64,000 nucleotides of DNA from an uncultured Oscillospiraceae bacterium (GTDB taxonomy: Bacteria; Bacillota; Clostridia; Oscillospirales; Acutalibacteraceae): the NCBI GenBank assembly GCA_902478605.1, contig CABSLQ010000002.1, forward strand, positions 1 to 64,000, given 5' to 3'. How positions within the stretch are numbered: position 1 is the stretch's first letter; each line of letters opens with the position of its first letter. This document shows, piece after piece, positions 7,845-14,618 of this stretch. The notes under the pieces were generated by a model, which saw only the letters and a program-made list of their open reading frames with translations, did not search any database and was not told the origin of the DNA. A program made the position numbers and the translations under genes.

Positions 7845-8573
7845 ATGGAGTACACGGAACAGGAATGGAATGGGTATCGATGGCTGACCTTTTCCTTTGA
7901 AGACAGGCAGGCCATGGTTCTCTGTCCCAAAACGCCGGATCCGCAGGGCCGGTGGCTTTTCAAGACCGAATATTTTCTGGCTTTCCCCGCCTTTGAGGAG
8001 GAGATGCTGGCCCGGGGATTTCACGTGGCCTGGCTGGAGAACCACTCCCGCTGGTGTCTGCCGGAGGATATCGACGTCAAACCCCGTTTCTGCGATTTTC
8101 TGCAAAAAGAGTTTCATCTGGCGGAAAAGTGCCTGCCGGTGGGCATGAGCTGCGGTGGCATGCACGCTGTCTATTTCGCGGCCAAGTATCCGCAGTATGT
8201 CGCTGCCCTGTATCTGGATGCGCCCGTCATCAACCTGCTGAGCTGTCCGTGCGGCGTGGGCACGGCGACCGACGAAATGTATCCCGAGTTCCTGCAGCAC
8301 ACCGGCATGACGGTCAGCCAGCTCATCAACTACCGCAATCACCCGCAGGATCACATTGAGGAGCTTCTCGCGCATCGGATCCCGATCTTTCTGGTGTGCG
8401 GCGACGCGGACCACGTCGTTCCCTACTGTGAAAACGGCAAGATCGTCTCCGACATGTACCGGCAGCACGGCGGCATTCTGGAGGAAGTGCTAAAGCCCGG
8501 CGTGGATCACCATCCGCATGGCCTGGAAGACAACGCGCCGCTTATCCAATTCGCACTGCAATATTATAAATAA
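7845..8573 (+). CDS. Alpha/beta hydrolase (esterase)
   Basis: 242 residues, ATG at 7845 after GAGGAGGAACCAAC, only 15 bases behind the SGNH gene, so probably co-transcribed. The nucleophile elbow is GMSCGG (Ser near 103). The acid is likely Asp in VCGDADHVVPY and the base His in VDHHPHGLED near the C-terminus. It has the single compact domain of small carboxylesterases and no signal sequence. Its neighbours suggest a de-esterification role on the same compound family as the SGNH enzymes. Confidence 0.8.
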   Translation: MEYTEQEWNGYRWLTFSFEDRQAMVLCPKTPDPQGRWLFKTEYFLAFPAFEEEMLARGFHVAWLENHSRWCLPEDIDVKPRFCDFLQKEFHLAEKCLPVGMSCGGMHAVYFAAKYPQYVAALYLDAPVINLLSCPCGVGTATDEMYPEFLQHTGMTVSQLINYRNHPQDHIEELLAHRIPIFLVCGDADHVVPYCENGKIVSDMYRQHGGILEEVLKPGVDHHPHGLEDNAPLIQFALQYYK

Positions 8574-8623
8574 AGGGACAGGGCCGTCTCGTCGGCGGCT
8601 CCGGCTTTTAAAAGAAAGGATTC

Positions 8624-9289
8624 ATGCGTATGGAACTGCAAGGTAAAAAGATGGTCTTCCTCGGCGACAGCATCACCGAAGGGGCAGGCGTCAGCGATCC
8701 GGCCAACCGGTATTGGGAGCGGCTGGCCCGGCGCACCAGCGCCGTCTGCGTCGGCTATGGCATCGGCGGCACCCGCATCGCCCGGCAGCAGCATCCCGTT
8801 CCGGACCAGTATCACGATTTTCATCATTTTTCCACCCGCCTCGCCGAAATGGATAAGGACGCCGATATCGTGGTGATTTTCGGCGGGGTCAACGATTTCG
8901 GCCATGGCGACGCGCCCTTCGGAACCTTTACGGACCGCACCGAGGATACCTTTTACGGTGCGCTGCATGTGCTGTATACGGCCGTGCTCGAACAGTATCC
9001 CGAAGCCCAGATCGTCGTCATGACCCCCACCCATTTTTCCGCGGAATGGGATCACGCCGGGGAAACCGGTCCCGGCCGGAAGCGTTCGCTGCGGGAATAT
9101 GTGGAGGCCATCCGGGAGGTGGCGGAATACTATGCGCTGCCGGTGCTCGATTTGTACCGTGTCAGCGGGATCCAGCCGCTTGTCCCCGCCATGCGCGACC
9201 GGTATATGCCCGACGGCCTGCACCCCAACGATGCCGGCCACGCGCGCATTGAAGAGAAGCTTTTTGCTTTCCTGCATACGCTCGCCTGA
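8624..9289 (+). CDS. SGNH/GDSL-family hydrolase
   Basis: 221 residues from ATG 8624 (a second ATG at 8630 is possible); ribosome site GAAAGGATTC. Block I is MVFLGDSITEGAG, the Gly/Asn blocks are GGTRIARQ and IFGGVNDFGHG, and block V is DGLHPNDAGH. It is a single-domain intracellular esterase of the type found with glycan or acetyl-sugar metabolism. It follows the alpha/beta hydrolase by 50 bases and ends the cluster at the hairpin at 9300. Confidence 0.85.
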   Translation: MRMELQGKKMVFLGDSITEGAGVSDPANRYWERLARRTSAVCVGYGIGGTRIARQQHPVPDQYHDFHHFSTRLAEMDKDADIVVIFGGVNDFGHGDAPFGTFTDRTEDTFYGALHVLYTAVLEQYPEAQIVVMTPTHFSAEWDHAGETGPGRKRSLREYVEAIREVAEYYALPVLDLYRVSGIQPLVPAMRDRYMPDGLHPNDAGHARIEEKLFAFLHTLA

Positions 9290-9299
9290 ACAGGTGACA

Positions 9300-9326
9300 C
9301 CCCCGGAGCGGGTTCCGCTCCGGGGG
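9300..9326 (+). terminator. Terminator at the end of the hydrolase cluster
   Basis: A perfect 12-bp GC-rich stem (9300-9311 with 9315-9326) and a 3-base loop, followed by CGTTTTGCTGTTT. The convergent sigG gene ends at 9388, so it may act on both strands. Confidence 0.75.
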
Positions 9327-9387
9327 CGTTTTGCTGTTTGAGGGAAGTGAAGCCCCATCCCTGCCGCATGCCAATGGCTTTATCCCG

Positions 9388-10155
9388 TTATATTTGCTTT
9401 TTGATCCGTTCGAGCGCACCTTTTTCCAGGCGGCTGACCTGCGCCTGGCTGATCCCTATCTCGGTGGATACTTCGATCTGGGTCATCCCTTTAAAGAAGC
9501 GGAGGTTCAGGATACGCTTTTCCCGATCGCTCAGGTTGCGGATGGCCTCCTTGAGCGCGATCTCGTCCAGCCAGTTGCGGTCGTCGTTGTGATCGCCCAC
9601 CTGATCCATGACGTAAATCGTATCCCCGCCGTCCGAATACACCGGCTCGTACAGGCTCACCGGTTCCACAATCGACTCGAGGGCGAGAACCACCTCTTCC
9701 TTTGGCAAGTCCAGCTCCTTGGCGATTTCCTCCACCGTGGGCTCGCGCAGGTTTTCCCCGGTAAGCCGTTCCTTGACCTGCATGGCCTTGTAGGCGGTAT
9801 CCCGCATCGAACGGCTGATGCGTATGCTGTTGTTGTCACGCAGGTAGCGGCGGATTTCGCCGATGATCATGGGAACGGCATAGGTGGAAAACCGTACATT
9901 CAGGGAAATATCAAAATTGTCGATGGCTTTGATGAGCCCGATGCAGCCCACCTGAAACAGATCGTCCAGGTTTTCCCCCCGCTGCGTAAAGCGCTGGATG
10001 ACGCTGAGGACCAGACGCAGGTTCCCGTTGACCAGCTCTTCCCGCGCGCCCGTATCCCCATCGTGCATGCGCTGGAGCAGCTGCATCTTCTCGCTCTCGC
10101 TGAGCACCTTCAATGTGGCGGTATTGACGCCGCAGATTTCCACCTTGTTATACAT
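9388..10155 (-). CDS. sigG: RNA polymerase sporulation sigma factor SigG
   Basis: 255 residues from the ATG at 10155; the frame runs upstream but MYNKVEICGVNTATLKVLSE matches the normal SigG start. Region 2 is seen as LRLVLSVIQRFTQRGENLDDLFQVGCIGLIKAIDNFD, and region 4 as LSDREKRILNLRFFKGMTQIEVSTEIGISQAQVSRLEK. In spore formers SigG directs late forespore gene expression. It lies 148 bases after sigE, the usual spoIIG-sigG order. A SigF/SigG-type promoter is present in that gap. Confidence 0.96.
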   Translation of the reverse strand: MYNKVEICGVNTATLKVLSESEKMQLLQRMHDGDTGAREELVNGNLRLVLSVIQRFTQRGENLDDLFQVGCIGLIKAIDNFDISLNVRFSTYAVPMIIGEIRRYLRDNNSIRISRSMRDTAYKAMQVKERLTGENLREPTVEEIAKELDLPKEEVVLALESIVEPVSLYEPVYSDGGDTIYVMDQVGDHNDDRNWLDEIALKEAIRNLSDREKRILNLRFFKGMTQIEVSTEIGISQAQVSRLEKGALERIKKQI

Positions 10156-10217
10156 GGCGGGGCACGTCCTTCCTGCATCTGGCATTCGTCCCCCGTACTG
10201 TTCGAGGGGCCTGTTCC

Positions 10218-10247
10218 CAGTATTGCCAGCTGTAGGAATACCCATGC
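10218..10247 (-). promoter_or_regulatory. Candidate SigF/SigG-type promoter for sigG
   Basis: On the minus strand GCATG (10243-10247) is followed after 15 bp by GGCAATACTG (10218-10227), close to the known forespore consensus GYATA and GGNNANANTN. It is about 60 bases upstream of sigG, where Bacillus has a SigF-dependent promoter. One base of the -35 differs. Confidence 0.5.
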
Positions 10248-10303
10248 AGATTGGCGGCGTTTTCTCGCTGGAAAATTCCTCCGCCAAGGCGGGCGGCAGC
10301 GGA

Positions 10304-11059
10304 TTATTCCGCCCGCTCGATGTCTTTTTTCAGGCGCTTGATGATCTTCTTCTCCAGGCGCGAAATATAGGACTGCGAAATGCCCAGCAGATCCGCAACC
10401 TCCTTCTGGGTATGTTCCTGGTTTCCCCCGATGCCGAAGCGCAGCTGCATGATCAGCTGTTCCCGCTCGGAAAGATGGGCGACGCATTCGAGCAGCAGAT
10501 CGCGCTCCGCCTCCTGTTCTATGTCCCGCCCCACAATGTCCGGGTCGCTGCCCAGTATGTCCGAAAGAAGCAGCTCGTTGCCGTCCCAGTCCACATTGAG
10601 CGGCTCGTCAATGGACAGCTCGTTGCGCAGCTGCGTATTTTTCCGCAGATGCATCAGGATTTCATTTTCAATGCAGCGGGACGAGTAGGTGGCCAGCTTG
10701 ATGTTGCGGGACGGACAGAAGGTATTGACCGCTTTGATGAGGCCGATGGTCCCGATGGAAATGAGATCCTCGATGCCCACGCCCGAGTTTTCGAATTTGC
10801 GGGCAATGTAAACCACCAGACGCAGATTGTGCGTAATCAGCTCGTCGCGGGCAGCCGCCTCCCCCTCTTCCATACGGCGAAAAATGGCGGCCTCTTCCTC
10901 CGCCGTCAGCGGCGGCGGCAGCGTGTCCGCCCCGTTGATGTAATGCACATCCTCGCCCATGCGCCCCAGAAGACGCCGCCACAGCCGCTGTATCGCATTC
11001 CACAGCCGCGCCGCCCTTCCCTCCGGCACGGGATACCATTCTATTTTACCGGTCAGCAT
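10304..11059 (-). CDS. sigE: RNA polymerase sporulation sigma factor SigE (pro-form)
   Basis: 251 residues. The first part, rich in Arg and Trp ([20 protein letters not shown] to about residue 35), is the pro-sequence, followed by [15 protein letters not shown], the region near the SpoIIGA cleavage point in known pro-SigE. Region 2 [33 protein letters not shown] and region 4 [23 protein letters not shown] are intact. It controls early mother-cell transcription. The start overlaps the end of spoIIGA by 14 bases, indicating coupled translation. Confidence 0.96.
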   Translation of the reverse strand: MLTGKIEWYPVPEGRAARLWNAIQRLWRRLLGRMGEDVHYINGADTLPPPLTAEEEAAIFRRMEEGEAAARDELITHNLRLVVYIARKFENSGVGIEDLISIGTIGLIKAVNTFCPSRNIKLATYSSRCIENEILMHLRKNTQLRNELSIDEPLNVDWDGNELLLSDILGSDPDIVGRDIEQEAERDLLLECVAHLSEREQLIMQLRFGIGGNQEHTQKEVADLLGISQSYISRLEKKIIKRLKKDIERAE

Positions 11060-11999
11060 CGCCGTTTCCTCCTTTGCCCTTTCTGTGCGGATGCGGGGCC
11101 GTGCCCGCCATGCCTGTCAATGCATCCGCTATATCGCTGCCGATGAGGCCATCATACTCGCCGCGGCCGATCGCGTCGGTTACGGCCACGAAAGCGCCGG
11201 TAATATCCCGCCCTGTGCCGTCGGACGTCACCACGGTCATGTGGTCCGGCCGAAAGGCGGGCAGCAGGCCCTCCCCCCCGACCGAGCGGAACGGCACCAG
11301 CCGCAGCCGGCTTTTCACCGCCGTGGCCGTTCCGGCTTCACCGCCGCGGACGGTTGCCGGCTGCTGCAGGGCTTCGTGCACCTCGGCGGGCAGCAGGCCG
11401 TCCAGCGCCTCCCGGCGCGCCACCATAACCGGACTGCCCGAAAAGGGTTCCGTCAGGCTGTTGCCGCTGTCGTACAGCACGCGCAGGGAAGCGGTTGCCC
11501 CGCCGCACGTCACCAGCACCCGGAATTCCTTGCCGAGCGGCGCCTTTTTGCGGGTGAAGCGATCGAACAGGCATAGCACACCGTAGCTGATTACCGTCAG
11601 CAGCACCAGCGTCAGAGGCGACACGTCGTAATATACCACGCCGCCCACCACATAAAATCCCTGCGGTGCGGCAAAGACATACAGCGCCGCCGCCAGCCCG
11701 GCAAACAGCGTTGAAATGACGAAAAACACCACCACCGCTTTTATGTAGGGGAGCCATCCCCGCCAGGGAACCGCCACCAGCAGAATAATCCCCGCCGCCG
11801 CCAGCTTTATCGCAACGGATAAAGGGGCCGGCAGGGCCGGGAAAAAGATAAGGCAGGAGGAAACCGCCCCCACCAACGCGCCGAGCACCATGCGCCATCG
11901 TTTACGCGGCAGGCGTAAAACCCGCACCGTTGCCAGCAGCAGCATGAAATCGATCCACAAATTCAGCGCCAGCAGCACGTCAATATAAATAACCGGCAC
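11046..11999 (-). CDS. spoIIGA: Pro-SigE processing membrane aspartic protease SpoIIGA
   Basis: 317 residues, the usual length. The first 150 residues hold five hydrophobic segments. The C-terminal domain is the half-pepsin-like protease with the catalytic motif [11 protein letters not shown]; the Asp is residue 177. It cleaves pro-SigE at the septum after engulfment signalling from the forespore. It is immediately upstream of sigE and overlaps it. Its promoter region carries two Spo0A-box-like sites. The C-terminus is glycine and lysine rich. Confidence 0.93.
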   Translation of the reverse strand: MPVIYIDVLLALNLWIDFMLLLATVRVLRLPRKRWRMVLGALVGAVSSCLIFFPALPAPLSVAIKLAAAGIILLVAVPWRGWLPYIKAVVVFFVISTLFAGLAAALYVFAAPQGFYVVGGVVYYDVSPLTLVLLTVISYGVLCLFDRFTRKKAPLGKEFRVLVTCGGATASLRVLYDSGNSLTEPFSGSPVMVARREALDGLLPAEVHEALQQPATVRGGEAGTATAVKSRLRLVPFRSVGGEGLLPAFRPDHMTVVTSDGTGRDITGAFVAVTDAIGRGEYDGLIGSDIADALTGMAGTAPHPHRKGKGGNGDADR

Positions 12000-12056
12000 C
12001 GGCCTTCCCCCTTTCTGCGCGCCGCCCCAGCCGCGCTTGTCATTGCCTGTACTCCT

Positions 12057-12132
12057 ATTATATCGTTCGCCCGGGGGGAATTATGCCGAAGCAAGAGACC
12101 TGTCCGGGGGTTTTTGCAAAAAACCTGTCGAA
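12057..12132 (-). promoter_or_regulatory. spoIIG promoter with two Spo0A boxes
   Basis: A minus-strand TATAAT (12057-12062) has no -35 at 17 bp; the sequence at the 22-bp spacing known for spoIIG is TTCGGC, part of a 0A box. On the plus strand TGCCGAA (12084-12090) and TGTCGAA (12126-12132) both fit TGNCGAA, in the same orientation and exactly 42 bp apart, four helical turns. This matches the Spo0A-activated architecture of Bacillus spoIIG. Confidence 0.65.
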
Positions 12133-12159
12133 GCGGCTTTAAAACCCGACCGGGCCGTG

Positions 12160-12188
12160 TTGGCTTTTTTGCGGGTTTATGGTATACT
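12160..12188 (+). promoter_or_regulatory. Sigma-A promoter for the nucleoid-associated protein gene
   Basis: TTGGCT (12160-12165), a 17-bp spacer and TATACT (12183-12188), about 40 bases before the ATG at 12229. It is divergent from the spoIIG promoter, and the distal 0A box lies 28 bp upstream of its -35. Confidence 0.65.
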
Positions 12189-12228
12189 GGACGCCGTGTA
12201 AACGCTCATAAAAAGGACGGAACCCATC

Positions 12229-13230
12229 ATGACACTCGATATCAAGCAAGCCATTCTGCATGTGCTGGACACCAGCCTGGACACGCCTGTACTGTCCGAA
12301 GCGTGTTTGGAGCTGACGGCGGATACAACCGCCTTTCTCACACAGCATGTGGAAAAAGCCGTCGCCAGCGACGATAAGAAGATCGGTACATTTGGGGCGG
12401 AATCCCCCTTTCTGTCCTGGCCGCTGCACGAGCTGGACAGCTTTGCCGCCACCACGGGAGAAATCGCGTTGCGCCTGTTCCAGTACATGCGCATATATCC
12501 GGACATTCCGGCGGCTGACGTGCTGATGATGCAGGCGGAGCTGGACGGCGTGCCGTATTTCCTGCTGCTTAAGCTCAATTACCGGGAAAGCTATATCCAT
12601 TACCTGCAAGCGGAGGGAGAAAGCCGGCGCACCGCCATCATCCGGCAGCGCACCGTCCTCCCCGCGCCGGGCGGCAAGGCGGTGGAAGCCGGGCTTGTCA
12701 ACCTGTCCTCCGGCGAGGTGACCGTCATCGAGAAAAAATTCGACATCGACGGCAAAAAGGATTTTTATTTCTCCTCCCGTTTTCTGGATTGTTCCGCTGC
12801 CCTGACCGAAAAGCAGAAGCTGCAGGAGATCAAAAAGGCGGCCCAGAGCGTTACCGAGATGTTCGGGGCGCCCGAGGAAGCGCCCGGCCCGTGCCCGAAG
12901 CGGGCGGAAAGCCGTGCGGCCGCCGTGCTGTGTGAAAAGCTGGACGGGGAGGAGCCGGTCCGGGTGACCGACCTGTGCGAAGAGCTGTGCGGAGAAAATC
13001 CCGCCGCCCGGGAGGAATTCACCCGTCTGCTGCGCGAAAAGCATGTGGAGCCGGAGGATACGGTACAGGTGGCGCCCGCCGCCGTGCGCCGCATGGAAAA
13101 GCAGTCGCTGCGCACGCCCGACGGGGTGGAGGTCAAAATCCCCGTCCGCCTGTACGAAAGCGATGCGGTGGAATTCATCAACAACCCGGACGGCACCATC
13201 TCGCTGCTCATCAAAAATATTCAGCTGTAA
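12229..13230 (+). CDS. Nucleoid-associated protein, NdpA/YejK family
   Basis: 333 residues from ATG 12229. The sequence follows the 37-kDa nucleoid-associated protein family: an N-terminal ILHVLDTSLDTPVLSEACLEL segment, a central FLLLKLNYRESYIHY stretch and the conserved FDIDGKKDFYFSSRFLDCSAALTEKQK region. The C-terminus ends IEFINNPDGTISLLI-like (VEFINNPDGTISLLIKNI). Proteins of this family bind DNA in Escherichia coli; the role in Firmicutes is not established. It is a single gene with its own promoter and terminator, divergent from spoIIGA. Confidence 0.8.
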   Translation: MTLDIKQAILHVLDTSLDTPVLSEACLELTADTTAFLTQHVEKAVASDDKKIGTFGAESPFLSWPLHELDSFAATTGEIALRLFQYMRIYPDIPAADVLMMQAELDGVPYFLLLKLNYRESYIHYLQAEGESRRTAIIRQRTVLPAPGGKAVEAGLVNLSSGEVTVIEKKFDIDGKKDFYFSSRFLDCSAALTEKQKLQEIKKAAQSVTEMFGAPEEAPGPCPKRAESRAAAVLCEKLDGEEPVRVTDLCEELCGENPAAREEFTRLLREKHVEPEDTVQVAPAAVRRMEKQSLRTPDGVEVKIPVRLYESDAVEFINNPDGTISLLIKNIQL

Positions 13231-13393
13231 CCCCAACCGCGAGGGAAACCGCCCACATTCCGCCCCCCTCGCGCCTTTTGCCGGACACGCCTGTACCGGC
13301 GTGGGCGGTCCTGCCGATCAAAACCGCGGCGGGGCCTCACTTTTTCGTTTCGGCATTTGCTTGCGGGTATTCGCTTATTTCTCCGGCAAACAG

Positions 13394-13432
13394 AAAGACG
13401 CCGTACAGGCCATAAACCTGTACGGCGTCTTT
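13394..13432. terminator. Bidirectional terminator
   Basis: A perfect 16-bp stem (13394-13409 with 13417-13432) is followed by TTGTATG. It sits between the convergent nucleoid-protein gene and the small membrane protein gene. The rest of 13231-13447 shows nothing recognisable. Confidence 0.85.
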
Positions 13433-13447
13433 TTGTATGTGGTTCTT

Positions 13448-13795
13448 CTATTGCGCAGCGCGCCGGCGCCGGAGAACAAAAAGCAGGCCGAACCCGCAGC
13501 AAAGCAGCGCCATGATGCCGCCCCATACAAGGGCCGGCCAGAAATCCCGCGGATAGGCATAGTCGTCGTTCTGCAGCATAAAGCGGATGACCGGGGTGAA
13601 ATAAAAGCCTTCCGCTGTGGGATTCACCACCAGGCAGTCATACGCAAACCACCCGCACAGAACGGCCCACAGACCGCCTGCGCCGAAAAAAGCGGCGCTG
13701 AAGGCCAGCGGGTTCTTTACCCGCCCCGAAAGCCAAAGGCAGGCCGCAAACGCCAAAAGAATCCCGAGTCCTATTGCCAACTGTCCCTTTGTCAT
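13448..13795 (-). CDS. Small membrane protein of unknown function
   Basis: 115 residues, ATG at 13795 with ribosome site GAAAGGGAGGAACCGGATC. Three hydrophobic segments are visible: about 5-22, 29-50 and 86-108. The middle part has an aromatic stretch, GFYFTPVIRFMLQNDDYAYPRDF, between the second and third segments, and the C-terminus is basic (RRRRAAQ), suggesting a cytosolic C-terminal end. I do not recognise the family. It lies 78 bases downstream of the SGNH gene on the same strand and may be co-transcribed. Confidence 0.7.
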   Translation of the reverse strand: MTKGQLAIGLGILLAFAACLWLSGRVKNPLAFSAAFFGAGGLWAVLCGWFAYDCLVVNPTAEGFYFTPVIRFMLQNDDYAYPRDFWPALVWGGIMALLCCGFGLLFVLRRRRAAQ

Positions 13796-13873
13796 GATCC
13801 GGTTCCTCCCTTTCTTTCACGGTTCGGAAAAGCCATTCTCATGCTATGTAGCCAGGCAGCGGACGGCTTCTCC

Positions 13874-14527
13874 TCACCGTGCCACAAAATATTTGGCAAG
13901 CTCCTGTGCAATTAAGGCATGACCCTTTTCTGTCGGATGATTGACATGGGCCAGATACGCCACCAGGTCCGACTCCTCCTGTACATGCTTTTCAAAGGCG
14001 GCAAAGCTGTCCGCCAGACCGACGCTGTAGGTATCTGCCAGCCTGATAATCTGATCGCGGTGCTTTTCCAAAGCGTACCAGTCGTCATTTTTCAAATAAT
14101 ACGTATTATCCCACGACGGCGTGAGCAGGATCACCTTTTTGCCGCGGTTTAACGCCGCATCGATCATCTGCTCCCAGGCGGTTTTGGCCTTTTCCAGACC
14201 GATACCGCGATCGTTAAGGCCATAGTCGATGGTGACGACATCCGGATTATGTGTCAGAACATCGCGCTCAAACCGCGCCGCCCCGCTGCCGGATTCCTCC
14301 CCGCCAATGGCGGTCACCAGCACATTGACCACCGCAAAGGGAAAGCGTTCCTTGATCATCCGGTGCAGCAGATGGGGATAGGCGCTGAATGTGTTGACAA
14401 ATGGTGTGGCAAAATAGCCGGCCGGCACGCTGTGCCCATGGCAAACGATGTTCACGATGCGGTTATTGGGCCAGCAAACCGCCATTTCATCACACAAGCC
14501 GCTTAAATAATCGATCCCCTGTATCAT
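13874..14527 (-). CDS. SGNH/GDSL-family hydrolase with atypical GHS block
   Basis: 217 residues from ATG 14527 with GGAGG nine bases upstream. Block I reads VCHGHSVPAGYFATP, so the usual GDS is GHS, keeping the serine. The central block is IDYGLNDRGIG, and the C-terminal block HVNHPTEKGH keeps His but has a different residue than the common DxxH. Related annotated hydrolases share this pattern, so it is probably active on a sugar ester or similar. A near-perfect promoter precedes it. Confidence 0.75.
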   Translation of the reverse strand: MIQGIDYLSGLCDEMAVCWPNNRIVNIVCHGHSVPAGYFATPFVNTFSAYPHLLHRMIKERFPFAVVNVLVTAIGGEESGSGAARFERDVLTHNPDVVTIDYGLNDRGIGLEKAKTAWEQMIDAALNRGKKVILLTPSWDNTYYLKNDDWYALEKHRDQIIRLADTYSVGLADSFAAFEKHVQEESDLVAYLAHVNHPTEKGHALIAQELAKYFVAR

Positions 14528-14579
14528 CCCTCGGTACCTCCACGATGGATCCTGTCCATCTGTCTGCTTAATTTTCTAT

Positions 14580-14608
14580 ATTATATAAAAATTTGCGTCA
14601 AGTGTCAA
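14580..14608 (-). promoter_or_regulatory. Consensus sigma-A promoter for the GHS-type hydrolase
   Basis: TTGACA (14603-14608), a 17-bp spacer and TATAAT (14580-14585) on the minus strand, about 50 bases before the ATG at 14527. This is one of the few perfect consensus promoters in the window. Confidence 0.85.
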
Positions 14609-14618
14609 TCTTTTTGCT

